Of a DNA stretch of 64,000 nt, positions 7,165 to 14,901 are shown one piece after another. The DNA comes from an uncultured Eubacteriales bacterium. Its GTDB lineage: Bacteria; Bacillota; Clostridia; Oscillospirales; UBA644. Location: contig CAKSFN010000008.1 of NCBI GenBank assembly GCA_934454405.1, positions 51,699 to 115,698 on the forward strand. Direction: 5' to 3'. Within the stretch, counting starts at the first letter, position 1. Each line of letters starts with the position of its first letter. The translations under genes and the position numbers were made by a program. The notes under the pieces are model-generated. The model had not been told where the DNA came from. It made no database searches and saw nothing but the letters and a program-made list of their open reading frames with translations.

Positions 7165-8402
7165 TATAGATCAAGTTCCTTTCGGACGGCTTGCGCAACC
7201 GCCCCGATTTCATCGTTTGATTTTACCGTTACGTCCGCCGCTTTTTCACATATCGGAAATCTTTCGTTATAAAGTCTTTCCAACGCCTCTTTTGTTGACG
7301 AAAGAGGTCTGTCGGAGGTCGCCGTCAGCAGGAAAAGGTCTCTGTCGAGAAAGACGGTTATGCCGTTTTTCTTCATTTTACGAATGTTTTCTTCTCGCAG
7401 TACCGCTCCGCCTCCCGTCGCCGTAATACTTCCCGTTTTTTCCGCGGCTTTTGCGATGACTTTGCTTTCCGCGTCTCTGAATGCTTTTTCTCCGTTTTTG
7501 CGGATAAAGTCTGCTATGGGTTCTCCGAATTTTTCAACGAGCGTCGCGTCCGTGTCCTCAAACGGCATGCCTGTCAGCTCCGCCAGCTTTCTGCCCACGG
7601 AGCTTTTGCCCGAGGACGGCATTCCGATAAGAAAAACATTTCTTTTTTCATTTAATATTTTTCTGTAAACCTCGTCGGTTTTTCTTTCATCCGCGTCCTT
7701 GCCGAGGAACAGCGCCGAGGCGTAAACCGCCTGCGAGACAAGCATATAAAGACCGCCGCTTGCGTTTATCCCTTTTTTTTGCGCATCCAGCACAAGCTCC
7801 GTCCGCAGCGGGTTGAATATTGCGTCAAGCACCGTTTCAAGCTGAGGAAACGCGGAAATATCTATCGGCGACGCGTCCGTTTTCGGAAACATTCCGACAG
7901 GTGTCGTGTTTATTATTATCTGTGCGTCGGAGTGCTTTTCCGCCGCTTCTTCATAGGTCACGGCGTCGTCTTTTTTCGTTCTTGAAACGCGGAAAACTTC
8001 TTTTGCGCCGAGATCCTCCGCCACCGCGCACGCCGTTTTCGAGGTTCCTCCCGTTCCGAGAACAAGAACCTTTTTCCTTTTCATATCCGCGCCCGCGTGA
8101 AGCGCCAGCGCCCTCATTCCCGCAAAATCCGTGTTGTCGCCGAACAGTTTTCCTCCTCTGTTGACAACCGCGTTGACCGCGCCTGTTTTTTTTGCGCGTT
8201 CCGATATTTCATCAAGGTAAGGAATTACCGTCTGTTTGTAAGGAATTGTTACGTTGACCGCTTTGAAATCTTTTTTGCGAAACAGCTCTTCCATCTCGTC
8301 GGCGCTCAGTTCGCGGAGTTCGTACTCATAATCGGCAAGCAGGGCGTGAATTTCTTTTGAAAAGCTGTGTCCGAGCTTTTCGCCGAGCAAACCGTATTTC
8401 AT
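7164..8402 (-). CDS. aroE-aroK: Fused shikimate dehydrogenase-shikimate kinase
   Basis: 412 residues in one uninterrupted frame. Residues 1-253 are shikimate dehydrogenase: GEKLGHSFSKEIH, NVTIPYKQ, GDNTDFAGM, the NADP loop VLGTGGTSKTA, and the C-terminal ASGGLYMLVSQA. Residues 254-412 are shikimate kinase: Walker A GMPSSGKSSVG, FEDTD, the shikimate-binding FRDAE, ATGGGAV, and lid Arg in DRPLSS. The protein would carry out two consecutive reactions, dehydroshikimate to shikimate to shikimate 3-phosphate. A longer frame back to 8495 exists, but GAGGGG lies just upstream of the ATG at 8402 and the family start MKYGLLGEKLGHS fits. It overlaps the aroC stop by 4 bases. Confidence 0.93.
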   Translation of the reverse strand: MKYGLLGEKLGHSFSKEIHALLADYEYELRELSADEMEELFRKKDFKAVNVTIPYKQTVIPYLDEISERAKKTGAVNAVVNRGGKLFGDNTDFAGMRALALHAGADMKRKKVLVLGTGGTSKTACAVAEDLGAKEVFRVSRTKKDDAVTYEEAAEKHSDAQIIINTTPVGMFPKTDASPIDISAFPQLETVLDAIFNPLRTELVLDAQKKGINASGGLYMLVSQAVYASALFLGKDADERKTDEVYRKILNEKRNVFLIGMPSSGKSSVGRKLAELTGMPFEDTDATLVEKFGEPIADFIRKNGEKAFRDAESKVIAKAAEKTGSITATGGGAVLREENIRKMKKNGITVFLDRDLFLLTATSDRPLSSTKEALERLYNERFPICEKAADVTVKSNDEIGAVAQAVRKELDL

Positions 8403-9496
8403 TGTCTTATCCCCTCTGCCAAAAAATCCGTTCCGTATCTCTGCGCAAGCAAATCCGCCGTGACGAGCGCCGCCGCGCTGTCTATAACGGGGCATATCCT
8501 GCGGACTATCGCGGGGTCGTGTCTGCCGTGAACGGAAATGCTCGCGTTTTCGCCTTTTATAAAGTCAACGGTTTTCTGTTCTTTCGCTATCGACGGGGTC
8601 GGCTTTACGACGCATCTGAAAATAACGGGCATTCCGTTTGTGATGCCGCCGTTTATGCCGCCGTTGTTGTTCGTTTCGCAGACCGTTTTGCCGTTTTCGA
8701 CGCGAAATGCGTCGTTGCATTCTCCTGCCCTCTTTTCCGCAAACCCGAAGCCGAGCCCGAAATCCACGCCTTTAACGCCGCCGAGACTGAACAAGGCGTG
8801 CGAAAGAAGACCTTCGAAAGAGTCGAACCACGGTTCTCCCACGCCTGCGGGCAGTCCGAAGACGGCAGTCTGCGTTATTCCCCCCACGCTGTCGTTTTCT
8901 GCGCGCGCCGCAAGTATCTTTTTCGTCATTTCTTCTCCGCGAGCCTTGTCAAGCGTCGGAAAATCGGCTTTTTCGAGCGTTTCGATATCTTTTTCGATGT
9001 CCTCAAAACCGCGGTCGTTCACTCCTGCGCATTGCAGAATGTGCGTGCCTGTTTTTATTCCGAGTTTTTCGAGCGCGGGCAGAAGAATGCCGCCCGCCGC
9101 GACGAGCGCCGCCGTTATCCTTCCCGAAAAATGACCGCCTCCGCGATAGTCCTCATACCCGTGATACTTGCAAAAAGCCGAATAATCCGCGTGCGACGGG
9201 CGCGCAAGACCGTATTGATAATCCCTGCTCCGCGTGTTCTCGTTCGGGATTATTATGCAGACAGGAGTTCCTGCGGTTTTTCCGTTGAAAACTCCGCTGA
9301 CGATATGAAAATCATCCTGTTCCCGACGCGAAGTTTCCGCCGCAGAGGACGGACGGCGACGGGAAAGCATTCGGGCTATATTTTCTTCCGAGACTTCGAT
9401 GCCCGGCGCAAGACCGTCCAGAACGACGCCCACCGCGTCTCCGTGACTTTCTCCGAATATCGTTGCGCAGACGCTTTGTCCGAACGTGTTTTTCAT
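8399..9496 (-). CDS. aroC: Chorismate synthase
   Basis: 365 residues. The N-terminus NTFGQSVCATIFGESHG holds the FGESHG signature, followed by LSRRRPSS (the RRP motif). GGGHFSGRITAALVAAGG and GVKGVDFGLGFG are further FMN- and substrate-binding signatures, and RHDPAIVRRICPVIDS is the C-terminal one. It makes chorismate from EPSP using reduced FMN, which suits an anaerobe. The start at 9496 follows the aroB stop by one base, and the AroE/K start overlaps its stop. Confidence 0.95.
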   Translation of the reverse strand: MKNTFGQSVCATIFGESHGDAVGVVLDGLAPGIEVSEENIARMLSRRRPSSAAETSRREQDDFHIVSGVFNGKTAGTPVCIIIPNENTRSRDYQYGLARPSHADYSAFCKYHGYEDYRGGGHFSGRITAALVAAGGILLPALEKLGIKTGTHILQCAGVNDRGFEDIEKDIETLEKADFPTLDKARGEEMTKKILAARAENDSVGGITQTAVFGLPAGVGEPWFDSFEGLLSHALFSLGGVKGVDFGLGFGFAEKRAGECNDAFRVENGKTVCETNNNGGINGGITNGMPVIFRCVVKPTPSIAKEQKTVDFIKGENASISVHGRHDPAIVRRICPVIDSAAALVTADLLAQRYGTDFLAEGIRQ

Positions 9497-9497
9497 C

Positions 9498-10496
9498 TTA
9501 ATTCTCCTTTTCGAAAAGGTATTCGGGAACGATTTTTTTGAATTCGAAAGAGCCTATTTTCGGAACATATACCGCCGCGACCGTTCCCTCTTCCGATTTT
9601 TTATCGTGTCTTACGAACGGGAGCAGTTCTTCCGCGGAATACTCCGTTTCCGTGGGCAGACCGTATTTTTTAAGAACGGCGATAATTCTTTCTTTTGCTT
9701 CTTTTCCGCACATCGGAATCATTCCGAGAGCGACGCATTCGCCGTGCAGAAGCCTTCCCTCGTTCGCGCTTTCTATTGCGTGACCTATCGTATGCCCGAA
9801 ATTAAGCACCTTTCGCAGCCCCTTTTCTTCGGGGTCTTTTTCGATGACTTTTTTCTTTATCAGAAGCGCTTTTTCTATTATCTGCGGCAGATCCTTTTGT
9901 AAATCATCGCTTTTTTCAAGCAGTTCAAACAGCTTTTCGTCGCTTGTCGCCGCCATTTTTATCGCTTCCGCAAGCCCCGCGCGCAGTTGCCGCGCGTCGA
10001 GCGTTTTGAGCACCGTCGGGTCTATAATAACTTTTTTCGGCTGATAAAACGCTCCTATCGCGTTTTTAACGCCGTTTAAGTCAACCGCGGTCTTTCCTCC
10101 GACCGACGAATCTATTTGCGAAAGAAGAGTTGTCGGAATATTATAAAAATCTATTCCGCGCATATAGCACGCCGCGGCAAATCCGCTGAGGTCTCCGACA
10201 ACGCCGCCTCCGACCGCAACCACGCAGTCCTTGCGCGTAAAAGAGTTTTCGAGCATTATCGAAAGCAGTTTCAGAAAGTTTTCGGGGCTTTTGCTCTTTT
10301 CACCCTGTTCAACCGTCACGATAACGGGCTGTTCGCATCGGTCGGCGACGGTTTTCGAATATTCTTCGGGAACGCCCGCGTCCGTAACGACAAGCACTTT
10401 TCTGTCAAGACTGAGAATCTCTCCGGTTTTTTTTAAGGCGCCGTTTTCGATAATGATATAATAGCTCTCCTGACCGAGCTCAACGGGAATACGCAT
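9498..10496 (-). CDS. aroB: 3-dehydroquinate synthase
   Basis: 332 residues. KVLVVTDAGVP starts the NAD domain. Then come EQGEKSKSPENFLKLLS, AVGGGVVGDLSGFAAACYMRG, PTTLLSQIDSSVGGKTAVD and the metal-binding LNFGHTIGHAIES. It cyclises DAHP to 3-dehydroquinate and needs NAD and a divalent metal. A longer frame begins at 10559, but the ATG at 10496 is preceded by AAGGAGG, the strongest ribosome site in the operon, and matches the family N-terminus MRIPVEL. It lies 13 bases after pheA. Confidence 0.93.
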   Translation of the reverse strand: MRIPVELGQESYYIIIENGALKKTGEILSLDRKVLVVTDAGVPEEYSKTVADRCEQPVIVTVEQGEKSKSPENFLKLLSIMLENSFTRKDCVVAVGGGVVGDLSGFAAACYMRGIDFYNIPTTLLSQIDSSVGGKTAVDLNGVKNAIGAFYQPKKVIIDPTVLKTLDARQLRAGLAEAIKMAATSDEKLFELLEKSDDLQKDLPQIIEKALLIKKKVIEKDPEEKGLRKVLNFGHTIGHAIESANEGRLLHGECVALGMIPMCGKEAKERIIAVLKKYGLPTETEYSAEELLPFVRHDKKSEEGTVAAVYVPKIGSFEFKKIVPEYLFEKEN

Positions 10497-10509
10497 TTTG
10501 CGATCCTCC

Positions 10510-11610
10510 TTATTTGACGTTGTTTGCATAGTAGCTTCCGACAAGGCGAAGCTTTGCACAGACCGCCGAAAGCTCCTGCATCATTTCTTTGCCGTTTTCC
10601 GTGTTGACGTTGCCTTCCGCCTCGATATAGAAGTAATAATTCCATTGAAGCCCTTTCATCGGGCGGCTTCTCAGGCTTCTCATATTGAAGCCGTGCGCGC
10701 CGATGATGTTAAGCGCTCCGGCAAGAGAGCCCGCTTCGTTGCGAACCGTGAACATCAGCAGAAAGTTTTCGTTCTCCCTTCTGCCCGAAACCGCCGGAAT
10801 GTTTCTTGCGCGTGAGAAAGAGCCGAAACGGGTGGCGTTGTTTTTGCTGTCGTTTATCTCTTTCGCAATAATGTTCAGTCCGAACGTCCGCGCCGTATCC
10901 TCGGACGCTATCGCCGCCGTTGTCGGGTCGTTCAGCTCTTTGACGTACTTTGCCGCAAGCGCGGTGTTGGAATATGTCTTTGTTTCATATCCGCGCGCCC
11001 GCAGAAACGCGTCGCACTGCTGAAGCGCCTGCGGATGGCTGACAACGGTTTTTATTGTTTCCTCCGTCGTTCCCTCGCAGGCAACGAGGTCGTGAACTAT
11101 TGCGACGTCGATGACCTGATTTATATAGAGGTCTCCCGAAAAAACCATATCCATAACCGCGCCGACTTCGCCCGCGTAGCTGTTTTCGAGAGGAAGCACC
11201 GCGCAGTCACATTCGCCGCTTTCGACCGCCTTATAAGCCCCGTCAAATTCGCGGAAGGCTTCAAGCTCCGCTTCGGGGAACATTCTTTTTGCCGCCAGAT
11301 GAGAAAACGCGCCCTCCGCGCCGCAGTAAGAGACCTTAATTCCCTCTATCGCCTTTGACTGATATTCGCAGGAAACATCGATGTTGTTGCGAAGAAAACG
11401 GACGTAGTACGGTTCTATCTCCGCGTTCTCGATAAAACTTCTGTTTTTGTTTATCAGGTCTTCCTCTCTCGCGGGATCGCGGACGGAAAGCCCGTGCTCC
11501 TTTTTGTAGCCCGCGATTTTCGCGCACTCGTTCATTCTTTTTTCGAACAGGCGCGCCATCTGCTTGTCGATGGCGTTGATTTCTTTTCTCGACCGTTCAA
11601 GTTCGTTCAT
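10510..11610 (-). CDS. pheA: Bifunctional chorismate mutase/prephenate dehydratase (P-protein)
   Basis: 366 residues. The AroQ-type chorismate mutase helices occupy about residues 1-88 (RKEINAIDKQMARLFEKRM). Prephenate dehydratase occupies about 92-275: YCGAEGAFSHLAAKRMFP, LPLENSYAGEVG, VVSHPQALQQC and the catalytic TRF in NNATRFGSFSR. An ACT domain occupies about 288-366, with FTVRNEAGSLAGALNIIGAH and the Phe-binding LRSRPMKG segment. It turns chorismate into phenylpyruvate and should be feedback-inhibited by Phe. The ATG at 11610 has GAGGTG 9 bases upstream. It is the first structural gene of the operon, behind the attenuator. Confidence 0.93.
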   Translation of the reverse strand: MNELERSRKEINAIDKQMARLFEKRMNECAKIAGYKKEHGLSVRDPAREEDLINKNRSFIENAEIEPYYVRFLRNNIDVSCEYQSKAIEGIKVSYCGAEGAFSHLAAKRMFPEAELEAFREFDGAYKAVESGECDCAVLPLENSYAGEVGAVMDMVFSGDLYINQVIDVAIVHDLVACEGTTEETIKTVVSHPQALQQCDAFLRARGYETKTYSNTALAAKYVKELNDPTTAAIASEDTARTFGLNIIAKEINDSKNNATRFGSFSRARNIPAVSGRRENENFLLMFTVRNEAGSLAGALNIIGAHGFNMRSLRSRPMKGLQWNYYFYIEAEGNVNTENGKEMMQELSAVCAKLRLVGSYYANNVK

Positions 11611-11663
11611 TTTACATAACACCTCATTTTTTTCGGGTTTGCGTCCCGCTTTTCCTTAATAAA

Positions 11664-11699
11664 AACTAAAAAGCGGCTCCTTTTCGGAAGCCGCCTTAC
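11664..11699 (-). terminator. Attenuator terminator of the aro operon
   Basis: Read on the minus strand, GCGGCTT-CC (from 11694 down) pairs with GG-AGCCGC (ending 11673) around the loop GAAAA, with one bulged base, and is followed by TTTTTAGTTTTTATT. This is a canonical intrinsic terminator placed between the leader peptide stop and pheA. Its first arm is also complementary to leader bases 11753-11760, so it can be sequestered. Confidence 0.85.
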
Positions 11700-11760
11700 G
11701 GATAACCTTGTATCGTCGCCTTTTTACGCCGACGCGTTCAAAAGCGTTTCCTGCGGCTTC
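11687..11760 (-). promoter_or_regulatory. Antiterminator pairing in the aro leader
   Basis: Minus-strand bases at 11753-11760 (GAAGCCGC) are perfectly complementary to bases 11687-11694 (GCGGCTTC), the 5' arm of the terminator. A third, earlier hairpin (GCAGTACG with CGTACTGC, about 11786-11809) lies inside the aromatic codon run. Ribosome stalling there would disrupt it and leave the 11753 arm free to pair. Confidence 0.7.
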
Positions 11761-11897
11761 ATTTTTCCGAAAAAATAATAAAAAAAGCAGTACGAAAAAA
11801 AGCGTACTGCGTAATAGCGCGCGGAAGACGCAGTCTCACGGCTGCGGACAGACTCGGACACGGAATTTTTGACGTTGTTTTTTCTGCTTTTTGTCAT
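11724..11897 (-). CDS. Phe/Tyr-rich leader peptide controlling the aro operon
   Basis: 57 residues, starting at ATG 11897 with GGAGG 9 bases upstream and ending at TAA 11724, between the operon promoter and the attenuator terminator. Residues 27-43 read RYYAVRFFSYCFFYYFF: six Phe and five Tyr within sixteen positions and no Trp. This is the hallmark of a transcription-attenuation leader peptide that senses charged tRNA-Phe and tRNA-Tyr. The remaining residues are Ser/Asn/Lys/Arg-rich and resemble no protein domain, so the peptide is probably not functional after synthesis. The 57-residue length is long for a leader peptide; the aromatic run sits toward its 3' end, at the correct distance from the hairpins. 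Confidence 0.85.
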   Translation of the reverse strand: MTKSRKNNVKNSVSESVRSRETASSARYYAVRFFSYCFFYYFFGKMKPQETLLNASA

Positions 11898-11930
11898 TTT
11901 TCCGCACCTCCGTCTCAAAATACCGATTTA

Positions 11931-11959
11931 ATTTTACCCCAATAATCCGTATTTGTCAA
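11931..11959 (-). promoter_or_regulatory. Sigma-A promoter of the aro operon
   Basis: On the minus strand, TTGACA (11959-11954), 17-base spacer, TAAAAT (11936-11931). It gives a start near 11924, about 27 bases before the leader-peptide ATG. Confidence 0.88.
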
Positions 11960-12062
11960 GTGCGTAATGAAACTTTTTTTTGAAATATGGGTTTTTTCTT
12001 TGAAAAGAACTCCTTTTCCGCATAATTTTTGCCGTTTTTCAAGGAAAAATTTGCGTATGTAC

Positions 12063-12091
12063 TTGAAAAAGCGGTTTTCTTCTGCTATAAT
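12063..12091 (+). promoter_or_regulatory. Sigma-A promoter of the Gfo/Idh oxidoreductase gene
   Basis: TTGAAA (12063-12068), 17-base spacer, TATAAT (12086-12091). It predicts a start near 12098 and rules out the apparent longer coding frame from 12029. Confidence 0.85.
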
Positions 12092-12145
12092 AATCAAGGA
12101 AATCAATTTGGGAGCGGACAGCCCCTTTTTATACGGAGGTATAAC

Positions 12146-13216
12146 ATGAAAACACTGAGAGTAGGCATCGTCGGCCTCGGCGGAATGGGAAATATCCACA
12201 TGCAGGCTTACAAGGCGATGAAAAACGTTGAAGTTGTCGCTCTTTGCGACATCGTTACCGAGAAGATGGACAGCGCGGTTGAAAAGTACGGTTTCGCTTC
12301 CGCGAAAAAGTACGAGAAGTTTTCCGACCTTATCTCGGACGCCGATGTTGACGCCGTTGATATCGCAACCCCCAACTATCTTCACTCAGTCATAGCCATC
12401 GAGGCTTTGAACGCAGGCAAGCACGTTTTCAGCGAAAAACCCGACTGCATGTACGCCGAGCAGTGCGAACAGATGAAGGCGGCGGCGGAAAAATCGGGCA
12501 AAACGCTTATGGTTATGAGAAACAACCGTTACTACGAGCCGTCCGTATTCCTTAAAGATTACATCAGCTCCGGCAAAATGGGAGAGATATATTCCGGCAG
12601 ATGCGGCTGGCAGAGAAGAAGAGGCATTCCCGGCAAGGGAGGCTGGTTCACCACCAAGGCGCAGTCCGGCGGCGGTCCTCTTATCGACCTCGGCGTTCAC
12701 ATGATAGACCTTGCCATCTGGCTGATGGGCAACCCGAAGGCGGTCGCCGTAAGCGGCAGCACTTTCTGCAAGTTCGCAAACGACACGGCGGAGTCCGACT
12801 CCGTTCACTCTCAGTTCGGCGAGGCTGTTGAGGGCGGCACGTTTGACGTTGAGGACCTTGCGATGGGCTTTATCAAATTCGATAACGGTGCCTGCCTGCA
12901 GATAGAGTTCTCGTGGGCTTCCAACATTGAAAAGGAAAACCGTTTTGTAGAGCTCAGAGGAGATAAGGCGGGCTGTAAGTGGGTTGACGGAGAATTTGCG
13001 CATATCTACACCGAAGAAGACGGCTGTTCAAAAGACATCAACTTATCCTACTCCCCCTGCAAGAACGGTCATGCCGCGAACCTCGAACACTTTGTTGACG
13101 TCGTTCTGAACGGCGCGACCCCCGATTTCGTTCCCGCGCAGGGCGTTAATATGATAAAAATTCTGAACGCTATGTACGAGTCCGCAAAGACCGGCAGGGA
13201 AGTTTGCCTTGACTAA
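12146..13216 (+). CDS. Gfo/Idh/MocA-family NAD(P)-dependent oxidoreductase
   Basis: 356 residues. The Rossmann start TLRVGIVGLGGMGNIHMQAY is followed by DAVDIATPNYLH and the family signature GKHVFSEKP with the catalytic Lys. The C-terminal alpha/beta domain carries GGGPLIDLGVHMIDLAIWLMG, where the conserved Asp/His bind sugar hydroxyls. The family oxidises sugars, inositols and derivatives; the substrate is not evident. The start is set by GGAGG 8 bases before ATG 12146 and by the promoter upstream. RNase HI overlaps its end by 8 bases, so the two are translationally coupled although functionally unrelated. Confidence 0.88.
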   Translation: MKTLRVGIVGLGGMGNIHMQAYKAMKNVEVVALCDIVTEKMDSAVEKYGFASAKKYEKFSDLISDADVDAVDIATPNYLHSVIAIEALNAGKHVFSEKPDCMYAEQCEQMKAAAEKSGKTLMVMRNNRYYEPSVFLKDYISSGKMGEIYSGRCGWQRRRGIPGKGGWFTTKAQSGGGPLIDLGVHMIDLAIWLMGNPKAVAVSGSTFCKFANDTAESDSVHSQFGEAVEGGTFDVEDLAMGFIKFDNGACLQIEFSWASNIEKENRFVELRGDKAGCKWVDGEFAHIYTEEDGCSKDINLSYSPCKNGHAANLEHFVDVVLNGATPDFVPAQGVNMIKILNAMYESAKTGREVCLD

Positions 13217-13874
13217 ATATTACGCGGTAAAAAAGGGTCGCGAGGTCGGGCTTTTCACCTCGTGGGACGCTTGCCGCGCCTCCGTTGACGGCTTTGCCGG
13301 CGCGGAGTATAAGTCTTTCAAAACAAAAAAAGAAGCTCTTGCTTTCCTCGGCAACGGGGAAGGCGGGGCTTCTGCGGAAAATTCGGACGGAGCCGAAAAA
13401 ACGGATATTCCCGTCTGTCCCGAAAACGGGCTTATCGCTTTTGTGGACGGCAGCTTTGACGTCGAAAGCGGAAGCTACGGTTTCGGCTGCGTTATAATCG
13501 ACCCCGAACAGAAACTGACTTTTCTGAACGGGAAATCCGACAGGACGGAAGCCGCCGCCGCGCGGAACGTTGCGGGCGAACTGCTTGCCACGATGACCGC
13601 CATAAAATACGCGGCGGAGCATTCGTATAAAAATCTGACGGTTTATCACGATTACGAGGGCATTGAAAAGTGGTATAACGGAAAATGGAAAGCGCAGTCT
13701 TTCGTTGCGGTGTCCTACGTCGAATTCGTTCGCAGATACAGCTCTCTCGTTTGCGTTTCGTTCGTCAAAGTCGAAGCTCATACGGGCAACACCCTGAACG
13801 AAGCGGCGGACAGGCTTGCAAAGGAAGCTCTCGGATTGAATGTTCCGAAAAAAAAGAAGAAAGAAAACCCGTGA
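13209..13874 (+). CDS. rnhA: Ribonuclease HI with N-terminal viroplasmin/hybrid-binding domain
   Basis: 221 residues. Residues 3-48 (KYYAVKKGREVGLFTSWDAC...) are the small RNA-DNA hybrid-binding domain of eukaryotic-type RNase H1. A low-complexity linker follows, then the catalytic domain with AFVDGSFD, AGELLATMTAI, VYHDYEGIEKWY and AHTGNTLNEAADRLAKEA. These give the D-E-D-D metal-binding set. It degrades RNA in RNA-DNA hybrids. The start appears to be TTG at 13209 with AGGGAAG upstream, overlapping the previous stop. The tail is a lysine-rich run KKKKKE. Confidence 0.88.
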   Translation: MTKYYAVKKGREVGLFTSWDACRASVDGFAGAEYKSFKTKKEALAFLGNGEGGASAENSDGAEKTDIPVCPENGLIAFVDGSFDVESGSYGFGCVIIDPEQKLTFLNGKSDRTEAAAARNVAGELLATMTAIKYAAEHSYKNLTVYHDYEGIEKWYNGKWKAQSFVAVSYVEFVRRYSSLVCVSFVKVEAHTGNTLNEAADRLAKEALGLNVPKKKKKENP

Positions 13875-13916
13875 TTTTGCGGTTTTTTATATATTAAAAA
13901 GAAAGGAGGAACAGGT

Positions 13917-14702
13917 ATAGGACTTTTCAGGAAAAAGGCAAAGGCTTCAAAACCCCGCGCGCTGGCGTTTGTTGATTATGAGCATTGGTATATTTCTCTT
14001 GATAAAATGTATCATACGCGTCCCGACATCGGAAAATGGATAAGAGATATGGAAAAAACCCTCGATGTCCGCGGAATCTGGTTTTTCGGCGATTTTTCGA
14101 AGAACCAGTCTCTGAGAGAGGAAATGACAAAAATTCGCGGTTTTACGAACAATATCATTGAAACGGGCAACGCCACAAACAGAGTAACAAAAGATTTCAC
14201 CGACTTCATCATGCTTGACCATATTTATCAGGCGGCAATGTCCGACCGCGACGACGTCGACGTTTTCGTTATTTTTACCGGAGACGGTCATTTCACCTCG
14301 GTCGCTTCGTTTTTGAAGAATAAATGCAAGAAGGAAGTCGAAATTTACGCCGTCAAGGGCGGCTGCAGCAATCAGCTGAAAACGGCTGCCAGCAGGACGG
14401 TTGAATATCCCGACGAAGCGGACGATAAAAAACAGATTTTCCAGCTGATTTTTTCCGCGCTGGATAAAATCGAACATTCTCCTTCCTCGAGGGGTATGAA
14501 GCCCACCTTTATAAAAACCGTCGAAGCTGTGAGCATGCAGAACAATCTGCCGCGAAAGCAGGTTCGCGAGGCTGCACAATGGCTTGTCGATAACGGTTAT
14601 ATCGAAAGAAAGAAAGAAAAGGCGTTCGGGAAAACCATAGTTACGGTTTCCGCAAACTGGTACGAAGTTGCGAAAGCGGAACTCTGGACACCGGAAAAAT
14701 AA
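13917..14702 (+). CDS. NYN-domain (PIN-like) ribonuclease protein, apparent ATA start
   Basis: 261 residues if translated from ATA at 13917, reading (M)GLFRKKAKASKPRALAFVDYEHWYISL. The FVDYEHW segment is the first metal-binding Asp region of NYN/LabA-type domains. Later conserved parts are GIWFFGDFS, DFIMLDHIYQAAM and VFVIFTGDGHFTSVASFLK with the second acidic cluster. Residues from about 180 on form a winged-helix-like tail (KQVREAAQWLVDNGYIERKK). A perfect GGAGGA site ends 7 bases before the ATA. No ATG, GTG or TTG occurs in this frame between the preceding stop (13872) and 14007. Starting at the ATG of 14007 would lose the first catalytic Asp. The substrate is unknown. Confidence 0.72.
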   Translation: MGLFRKKAKASKPRALAFVDYEHWYISLDKMYHTRPDIGKWIRDMEKTLDVRGIWFFGDFSKNQSLREEMTKIRGFTNNIIETGNATNRVTKDFTDFIMLDHIYQAAMSDRDDVDVFVIFTGDGHFTSVASFLKNKCKKEVEIYAVKGGCSNQLKTAASRTVEYPDEADDKKQIFQLIFSALDKIEHSPSSRGMKPTFIKTVEAVSMQNNLPRKQVREAAQWLVDNGYIERKKEKAFGKTIVTVSANWYEVAKAELWTPEK

Positions 14703-14901
14703 TATTCTTTCAACAAAAAAAGGAATGTAAAAAAAGCCCAGACCGCAAAAAAGGCTGAAAAATACAAAAAAAAGCAATGGCTTAAAAGATAAGAAAAAAG
14801 ACTCAAAACAGCAATTTTTGTGTTTTTCCATAAAATAAGGTTTTAATACGCCTTTTTTGCTACGGGCGAATCTCACCTCTCGACGTACCTATGTACGCCA
14901 A

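Noticed and set aside
8403..8495. Extra 31 residues at the AroE/K N-terminus
   Set aside because: They overlap aroC antisense to no known domain; a better ribosome site and the family start lie at 8402.
4688..11023. Many long plus-strand reading frames over the aro operon
   Set aside because: They are frames opposite GC-biased genes, show no domain motifs and lack ribosome sites.
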